DNA of 64,000 nucleotides from the NCBI RefSeq assembly GCF_032884065.1, contig NC_088863.1, forward strand, positions 62,829,604-62,893,603. The letters run 5' to 3'. This document shows positions 57,202 to 64,000 of this stretch, piece by piece; position 1 is the stretch's first letter, and each line of letters opens with the position of its first letter. The notes under the pieces were generated by a model that made no database searches, was not told the DNA's origin, and saw only the letters and a program-made list of their open reading frames with translations. Origin of the DNA: Artemia franciscana (Eukaryota > Arthropoda > Branchiopoda > Anostraca > Artemiidae). The position numbers and the translations under genes are program-made.

Positions 57202-59240
57202 ATTGGTATCAAATTCAATTAATATAGAGCACACATTTAGAGAAGTAACATTGTACCCTGCTTTACAAGTGAGCTCTCATGCTGTGCTTTTTAAAACTTG
57301 TTCAAACTAAAAGCTCATTGAGTTTTAATGTATTTATGTGAAAATTTACCTTTATATCATTATTCTTTGTCCTTGTGGACAAGTTTTTACTTGCTCTACT
57401 TCTCTTCAAATGAAAGTGAATATTTGTCCAAATGTTGCACAAATAGCCAAATTCTATGAAAACTGTTTATTCATCATTTGAAAGAATCTTAAAAGGGCTG
57501 GTAGCTATCAAAGTGTATATACAATTAATTTAGGTAATGGGAAAGGTGGAACATGGAAGATTAGTAGCCTAAAACAGCCAGACTGTAATACAGCAGCAAT
57601 TCTCTATCAATGTTTGTGATTAGATTAGGGCAAAACTAATATCACAGCTTCATAACACATGTGGCTGCCAGGCTGCCAATCAATATTGTTCTCCTGGATA
57701 AATCAAATGGTGCTTTTTGTAGTTTTAGTATAGTGATCAATGAGTACCAAGCCTGCAGTTGGGTGTGCATTATTTTTAGAATACCAGTAGCTTTGGGGTG
57801 TACAACTCCATCCATAAAGTAACAGCAGTAAGTTATATACAGTATGCTTTGGACTTTGAATACTATACTCTGTTAGTAGTATTAGAGTAAATATGTTACA
57901 GTAATTTTGATAAAATGGTACATATAAAATTATGGAGTATGTTATTTATGGCTAGTATATGGCTTGCTTCTGAATTAGACTACATTGTTAATTGTGATTC
58001 AGAAAACTATTGATATTTCTAACTACAAGCTATACTAGTTGCATTTGTTACTTTTCTGCAAATCCTATGCATAAAAATACTTTTTTCTGAAAGCAAAGCT
58101 GTCAACCCACACGTTGTGCAGCTAAAATGTTGGCAGCTTTTGGAATTCTGCTACTGGCAGGTTCTGTACACCTGGTTGTATACTTGACAGGTTTACTACC
58201 TATCTGAATTATGAAAAAAATTACCTAAATTTTCAGTTTTTCAGTCTCTTTTTCACTGGCTTTAATTGTTAAAAATCCAGTTCTTTTTATTACTAAAATT
58301 AGAACTAGAAACTAGAATTTTAAGCCATACCAACAGTTTTTTTTTTAAAGTGAAGAAACAGATTTGCAAAGCTTTGTAACCTTATAAGGGGGGGGATCAA
58401 GCAATGTGACCATTTTTTTTGTGCCATATGCCTATTTTGCAAGGTTTAATGGTATTGCACACAGATTGTTAATGGGTATTAAAGGTCAGTGACCTCTAGA
58501 GGGAGAAAAGTGGAGACAGTGCTTCAAATTATTTCCCAGGAGATTATCAAGTCTCTGGATGCATTTCTTGGAGCTATATTTATCCAACTCAACTACTTTC
58601 CAAAATAGATAAAAGCCCCAAACAAAAATGTTACATAATTTTGTTGTTTTGGTTTTATATTTTCAGTAAAATACTAATGAAAATCAATTAAAACACTAAA
58701 AAAACAAAGCTTTTCCAATGAAAGTACCAAGTGAAGAGAATTAAAATTGCAATTCAATTTTTGGTAAATAATAAAATTTAGAAAAATAGAAACATTTACT
58801 GATTTCAGGGCTAGTAAAAACGTGTTGCAAGCTTTTAAATTAGTCTTTTAGTATCTGTAGGCTATTTAATGATTTTTTTTCTCATAATCCTGTTCTTTTT
58901 TTGTTGTTTTTTTTCTTGGCTGAATTATTGTGTTTCAGGATTTTTTCTGAAAAAGAGTTTTTTTTTTCTAAGGGTTTCTTTTCCAAAGGCTTTGTAAAAA
59001 CAAGTTCTAAATACTTACCTAGAAGAAATACGATGTTTATTAAATTTTTGCAGCTTCAGATGAATTGATTGGACACATTTTTAGTAACATAAGTTTGGAG
59101 CTGTATAAAACTCTTGATCACTGCTAGATAAAAAAAAATTAACCTTTTTTTTTTACAATGATTTGGTAAAAAGGCTGTCTATCTATCAGTGATGAAAAGT
59201 TATTCCACCAATAGTTTGACTAAATGGATTTCTTTTTCAG

Positions 59241-59388
59241 AAAAAAGCTCTTGGAAGTGACCTTTTGGAGCAGGTGTTTTATTCTCTTGACTTGACAGAA
59301 AAGGATTATTTTGGACTCCAATACACTGATGTAAACCATGTTCAACACTGGCTAGATCCTACAAAACTCCTGAAGAAGCAAGTAAAAA
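59241..59388 (+). CDS. yrt: Yurt/EPB41L5-like FERM protein, second coding exon
   Basis: The exon is preceded by TTTCTTTTTCAG and followed by GTAAGT (from 59389): 148 bp, 49 codons plus one base (phase 1 exit). It reads KKALGSDLLEQVFYSLDL, then EKDYFGLQYTD and HVQHWLDPTKLLKKQVK. This is the core of the FERM F1 lobe: G-L---V---L-L-EKDYFGL, then the HWLDP-K---KQ motif typical of Yurt/EPB41L and related proteins. It joins exon 1 in phase 0. The next expected segment (PY-L---VKFY-S-P) was not found before 64000, so intron 2 exceeds 4.6 kb and the protein is only represented by ~108 residues here. Confidence 0.85.
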
Positions 59389-60215
59389 GTAAGTATTCAT
59401 TTCTCAACTGCACCAAAAAACCACTAGCATTCTCTACTACATGTAAAAAGCCACTTCTTGTTTGGATTAAGAAGATCAGAAGACATTATGTACTTTCTCT
59501 TCTTCATCTGTCTTCTTATTAGCAAACAAGATGTTAAAAGAAGCTGTATTCCATTTGCACTAGTAGTAATTCGAAATGGCTTTATGACTAGACCTGATGA
59601 CAAAACAGACAATAAAACAACTGGGAATTGGTTCTCACAATTAATTTTTCTGCTTTGTTCTTTCTTTAAAGGGATGGCTGTCCCCCCACCCCATGGTACC
59701 TGGAATTACCCATAAACAGATGAGTTTAAAAGAGGGAACAGAGCATAATACTTAGTACTACACAGTCAGTTTTCTAGTTTAAGGCTAATATATGCAAAAA
59801 CAATCAGAAAAGGATGCATCAGCTTTTTTTGCCACTGGTGATATGTTCCCATTTACTCTATTGCTAGGTTGGCATGTACCTTGAGGGGTAAACCTACAAC
59901 TGGTTGAGAGCCTCTTTATTATTTAACTTTGACAGTGAAGCTTGCCTTAAAAATAATTCATATCAGGCTAATACTGCTTCATTAATTTTTGATACTTGTG
60001 CATCCCAAGGAATTTATAACTAAAATTCAAAACTATTTTGATCTCTGAAGGCTCTAAAACCACTTTTGTTATGTTACTATGCATCCATTATATTAGGTTA
60101 AATGTATTAGCTTATTCGAGAGAGATTTTTGAGTTTATCTCATTTTTGAGTTTAGTTCACTTCATTTTTTTCGGTTTTTTCTTTAATTTTCATTTTTCAG
60201 TCTTGCTGACTTAAT
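59389..60215 (+). other. Start of intron 2, no gene recognised
   Basis: AT-rich sequence after the donor. Short overlapping frames at 59424-59715 on both strands are not recognised. Intron 2 continues through the repeats to the window end. Confidence 0.5.
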
Positions 60216-61990
60216 TGTGTTGCGAGAGCAACACTTGGTTTTGTCCCGGTCTTCATGGCACTTGGTATTAACCAAGTGACATAGCAATCACAAATTCTGT
60301 CAGTCTGTCTGTCTGTTGGTCTGTCGGTCCTGGTTTTGCTACTTTATGCACTTCCAGGTAAGCTAGGACGATGAAAATTCATAGGCGTATCAGGGACCGG
60401 ACCAGATTAAATTAGATATAGTCGTTTTCCGGATTTGACTATCTGGGGGGGGGGGGTTAATTTGGAAAAAATAGAAAAAAATGAAGTATTTTTACTTACG
60501 AACGGCTGATCAGATCTTAATGAAATTTGATGTTTGGAAGGATATCGTGTCTCAGAGCTGTTATTTTCAATCCTGACATGATCTGGTGACTTTGGGGGGG
60601 GGGGATCTGGAAGGGGGAAACCTAAAATCTTGGGAAACACTTAGAGTGGAGGGATTGGGATGAAACTTAGTGGGAAAAATAAGCATTAGTCCTAGATACA
60701 TGATTGACATAACCAGAACGGATCCGCTCTCTTTGGGGTAGTTGGGGGGGGGTAATTCTGAAAAATTAGGTATTTTTAACTTACGAAAGGGTGATTCGAT
60801 CTCTATGAAATTTGATATTTAGAAGGATATCGTGTCTCAAAGCTCTTATTTTAAATCCCGGTCCCATCTGGTGACATTGGGGGGAGTTTAGGGGGGGGGG
60901 GACCTAAAATCATTGAAAACGTTTAGATTGGAGGGATCGGGATGAAACTTGGTGGGAAAAATAAGCAGAAGTCTTAGATACGCGATTGATATAATTGGAA
61001 CGGATCCGCTCTATTTGGGAGGGGGGGGATTAATTCTGAAAAATTAGAAAAAATGACGTATTTTTAACTTACGAATGAGTGATCGGATTTTCATGAAACT
61101 TCATATTTAGAAGGACCTCGTGACTCAGATCTCTTATTTTAAATCTGAACTGGATCCAGCGTAATTGGGGGGGGGGCAATTGGGGGGAGGGGGAACCGGA
61201 AATCTTAGAAAATACTTAAAGTGGAGAGATCAGGATGAAACTGGATGAAAAGATTAAAACCCTTTTTAAGATAAGTGACTGACATAACCAGACCGGATTT
61301 GCTCTCTTTGGTGGAGTTGGGGGATGGTAATTTGAAAAAATCAGGTATTTTTAACTCACGAATGGGTGACCAGATCTTGATGAAATTTGATATTTAGAAG
61401 GATCTTGTGCTTTAAAGCTTTAATTTTCATTTCCGACCAGATCCTGTGACTTTGGGGGGAGTTCGAGGGGGAATTCTTGGAAAACGGTTGGGGTGGAGGA
61501 ATCAGGATGAAGCTTGGCGGATAGAATAAGCCAATATCCTTGATACGTGATTGACGTAACCGTACTGGATTCGCTCTTTTCGGGGGAGTTGGGGGGAGTG
61601 GCTCAGTGATTTGGCGAGTTTGGTGCTTCTGCACGTGCTAGGACGATGAAAATTGGTAGGCGTGTCAGGGAGCTGCACAAATTGACTTGATAGTCATTTT
61701 CCCAGATTCGACCATCTGAGGGGCTAAAGAGAGAGGACAAATTAGAAAAATGAGATATTTATAACTTACAACTGGGTGATGGAATCTTAATGAATTTTGA
61801 TATTTAGAAGGACATCATGACTAAGAGCTCTTATTTTAAATCCTCACCGGCATTAAGCTTCTGTTTTTCCTTTCAAATCAATCTATTGATTCTTAGAATT
61901 TTGTTAGAGCTCATACCATATGAGCTCTTGGCTCTTAGCTCTTCTTGCCTTGTCACAAGTGCCATATGAGTTCTTAGCTCTTGTTTTTTC
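60216..61990 (-). mobile_element. Family B tandem-unit element, copy 3 (inverted, short)
   Basis: Read from the right it starts 'caagagctaagaactcatat' (from ~61985), has about five to six units with G runs on the + strand (C runs on its own), and ends 'ccaagtgccat' at ~60258. A further ~40 bp carry the GTTGCTCTCGCAAC module (complement at 60219-60236). It sits inside intron 2 of the yurt-like gene, antisense to it. Confidence 0.75.
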
Positions 61991-63909
61991 TTTCCTATGC
62001 TGCCGAGCTTTGCTTATTCCTGGAAACTGGTAAGGGTCTAACCTGTGCGGTTTTACGGAAAGTGTGGACCTCAGGCTGGATTGATGAATATGACTACATT
62101 TTCGAAAGCTCTGCAGAACTCTGGCCTGGGGCCAAAAAGGATGGTTTTTGCTTGTCCACGAGCCAGAGCCTATGGTATGCCAAGTGAAGTGGAGTTATAT
62201 AGCCTATGTCAGAGCGGAGTATCTGAAGTTTTGCAGCCAAGCTATTGTTTCATCAAACCATGTTTCTGCTTTCGATTGGAAAGCTCCGTTCTATCAGGCA
62301 AGCAGGCAGGCACCACTTTCAAATTGAAGATGTATTAAAATCTATAAGTGTTGAATATATGCGGCAGTTACCCGGTCCCATAGCCAATATATCTTCTTTG
62401 AGTGATAAATAGAAAAATTGACAGAAGCAAAAATGTGGCATTTTCCCACGGATTCGAAAGTGCTGCCATCTATTGTTTCTACCCATTTTTGTTCGTGATT
62501 TCAGCTGAGTTTATCATTCGGTTTTTCGGACTTGGGATTGCGGTAGAGAAATGGTATCAAATGTACCTAATAAACTTTAAAAGTTCTGTCATTGCTAAAG
62601 AAATTGTAGCTTTGCTCCTTTCTAAGTGGTGACGTTAGAAAGTTGGTCTACGGCAAAAAAAAATCAACTTTTGATCTAATACAGATGTAATTTTATCTTT
62701 TGACGGCAATCGATAGCTCTTGATGAGCTGATCAAAGTATATACCATCCATTTCTGGTAAAAAAATTCCTTCATGAGCTATACCAGTTTGAAAGTTTCAA
62801 GGGGTTGACAACTTCAGTAGTAAGGTACACAGTGAAACGAAATCTAGGCCGATACAAATTGTGAGACATATAGAGAACTTGTAAGCAACAGTCGGCTGTT
62901 AGGTAATAATCACCTTCGGCAATGAGGGGTTAGCAACTTTTACTAGTTGGTGTATGTATTATTTGTTTCCAGTGTATTTGATGGTAAAACCAATTTGGTT
63001 CCAGTGGTAAGACATGTAGGGGACTTGTAAGTAATAGGCTACAGTCAACTTCAGCGATGAGGGGTTTGCAACTATGCTAGTTGGTGTACCCATTTATTTG
63101 TTTCCGGTGAACTTGATGCCTATCACGGGGGAGGGACTTATAAGTAACAATCGGTTCACTTTGAGCGAGAAACGGCTGTTAGCTCATAATCATCTTCGGC
63201 AATGAGGGGTTTGCCACCTTTGCTAGTTGGTGTACCTATTATTTGTTTCCGGTGTATTTGATGGTTAAAACAATTTGGTTCCAGTGGGAAGACGTATAGG
63301 GGACTTGTAAGTAATAATCGGCTGTTGGGCTACAATCATCTTCAGCGATGAGGGTTTGCAATTTTTGCTAGTGGTGTACCCATTTATTTGTTTCCGGCGA
63401 ACTTGATGTCTATCACGGGAGAGGGACTTATAAGTAAGAATCTGTTCACTTTGGGCTAGAAATTTGTGCAAATTGGTGCGCATTGTATTCGATCTCTTTA
63501 AATCTGATAGAATTAAGTGTTTACGCAACGGGTACAAACGATAACTTGAAACAATGAGATAGATTCGTAATAATTAGTGTCACCTATGGTATTTTAATCC
63601 TGAAAAGTTACGGTTAGCTTTATAATACCAGCTAGATTATATATGATATTGTTCCAAGTTTTCATCCGTCACAATGTCCACAATTGATAAGGATAAAGTT
63701 CAACTGGCTGCCAAGTCAATTTAGTCCCTTCTTTCGATATTATTTTGTAGTTGTTGTTTTTTCAACGCTGAGGAATAGCCTTTGATCATGTGATTACTGA
63801 TCGATAGCGAAGAAACAAAACCAAAGTGTTGCTCTCGCAACAGTTTAATCGGCGAAGCCGGACAATGGTTGCCGCAACACTTCACGTTGCCCGGGCAGCG
63901 TAGGTCTAG
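61991..63909 (+). mobile_element. Helitron-like element, copy 2
   Basis: From 62613 it repeats window positions ~1-674, with more internal sub-repeats: 'gcgatgaggg' / 'tttgtttccggtg' / 'ggacttgtaagtaa' units between 62880 and 63440. The 3' end has GTTGCTCTCGCAAC, GGCGAAGCCGG, a weak hairpin (CGTTGC-ccgg-GCAGCG) and CTAG at 63906-63909 followed by T. The 5' border is not determined; it may abut family B copy 3 near 61990. The frames at 61981-62632 are not recognised. Confidence 0.5.
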
Positions 63910-64000
63910 TTTTTTCTTTATTCTCTCTTTTTCAATGTAGACTTTGTTTGAGTTTTTTTTGTGGACTCAATTTGTACTTTTTCTCAATTTTCACTCACTT
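63910..64000. other. T-rich edge sequence
   Basis: Nothing recognised beyond the Helitron-like 3' end. Confidence 0.4.

Larger units (their letters stand above)
53643..59240 (+). other. Intron 1 of the yurt-like gene (5598 bp)
   Basis: Bounded by GTAAGT at 53643 and TTTCTTTTTCAG at 59229-59240. It contains the antisense Ty3/gypsy relic (54204-57201). The rest (53761-54198 and 57207-59240) is AT-rich without recognised genes, except that ~58095-58165 resembles 19280-19400. Confidence 0.7.

Noticed and set aside
61981-62632. Frames of 68-97 codons with gene-like look
   Set aside because: Overlapping frames in the region preceding and overlapping the Helitron-like repeat; no recognised domain and no splice context.

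Overview
This window reads as an AT-rich, repeat-dominated stretch of animal nuclear DNA. There is no operon layout, no dense ORFs and no bacterial signal. The few host exons are short, carry GT-AG borders and sit in multi-kilobase introns. The best-supported host gene encodes an N-terminal FERM domain most like arthropod Yurt (vertebrate EPB41L5). That exon and the mix of mobile elements (hAT, Polinton/Maverick-like, Ty3/gypsy, RTE- and Jockey/CR1-like LINEs, Helitron-like ends) suggest an arthropod, possibly a crustacean. The species cannot be fixed from the sequence alone.

Host genes. Two + strand exons of the yurt-like gene lie at 53466-53642 (start codon and N-terminus) and 59241-59388 (FERM F1 lobe), joined in phase across a 5.6 kb intron. 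The rest of the gene lies beyond the right edge. One - strand exon at 9344-9522 carries a FAM177-like motif; no partner exon was found.

Left part (1-12.3 kb). A Helitron-like 3' end (1-674) is followed by a pile of near-identical 'C modules' and a composite element made of two long hairpins plus a C module (2813-4290, inverted at 5675-7302). Two LINE reverse-transcriptase scraps lie at 5225-5600 and 10985-11250.

12.26-18.35 kb is a nested insertion. A tandem-unit element (family B) is split by a 4.0 kb hAT transposon with a perfect 8-bp target duplication. The hAT transposase relic is itself split by a 1.6 kb non-autonomous element, which contains another piece of family B.

18.3-41 kb holds a SINE-like insert (19555-19738), an antisense LINE relic (20.86-22.74 kb), a ~180-bp tandem array (23.5-24.0 kb), two more composite hairpin elements, two copies of a long-TIR element (family F), a second complete family B copy (32.3-35.1 kb) and the ~180-bp tandem-unit family E.

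41-47 kb contains a decayed Polinton/Maverick (adintovirus-like) relic. A capsid-lineage protein and an adenain-like protease lie on the - strand, and a CARD-like reading frame plus a cysteine-rich stretch lie on the + strand. Family E copies in opposite orientations flank it.

50.3-53.2 kb is a 5'-truncated RTE-type LINE with a SINE-like element inserted in its reverse transcriptase, directly upstream of the yurt-like start exon. Intron 1 of that gene carries an antisense Ty3/gypsy element with 144-bp LTRs and a 5-bp target duplication; it has lost its reverse transcriptase by internal deletion. The window closes with an inverted family B copy and a second Helitron-like copy.

Nearly all mobile-element coding regions carry stops or frame changes, so the region looks like a layered record of insertions rather than active elements. 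All comparisons were made by eye and memory; no searches were run.
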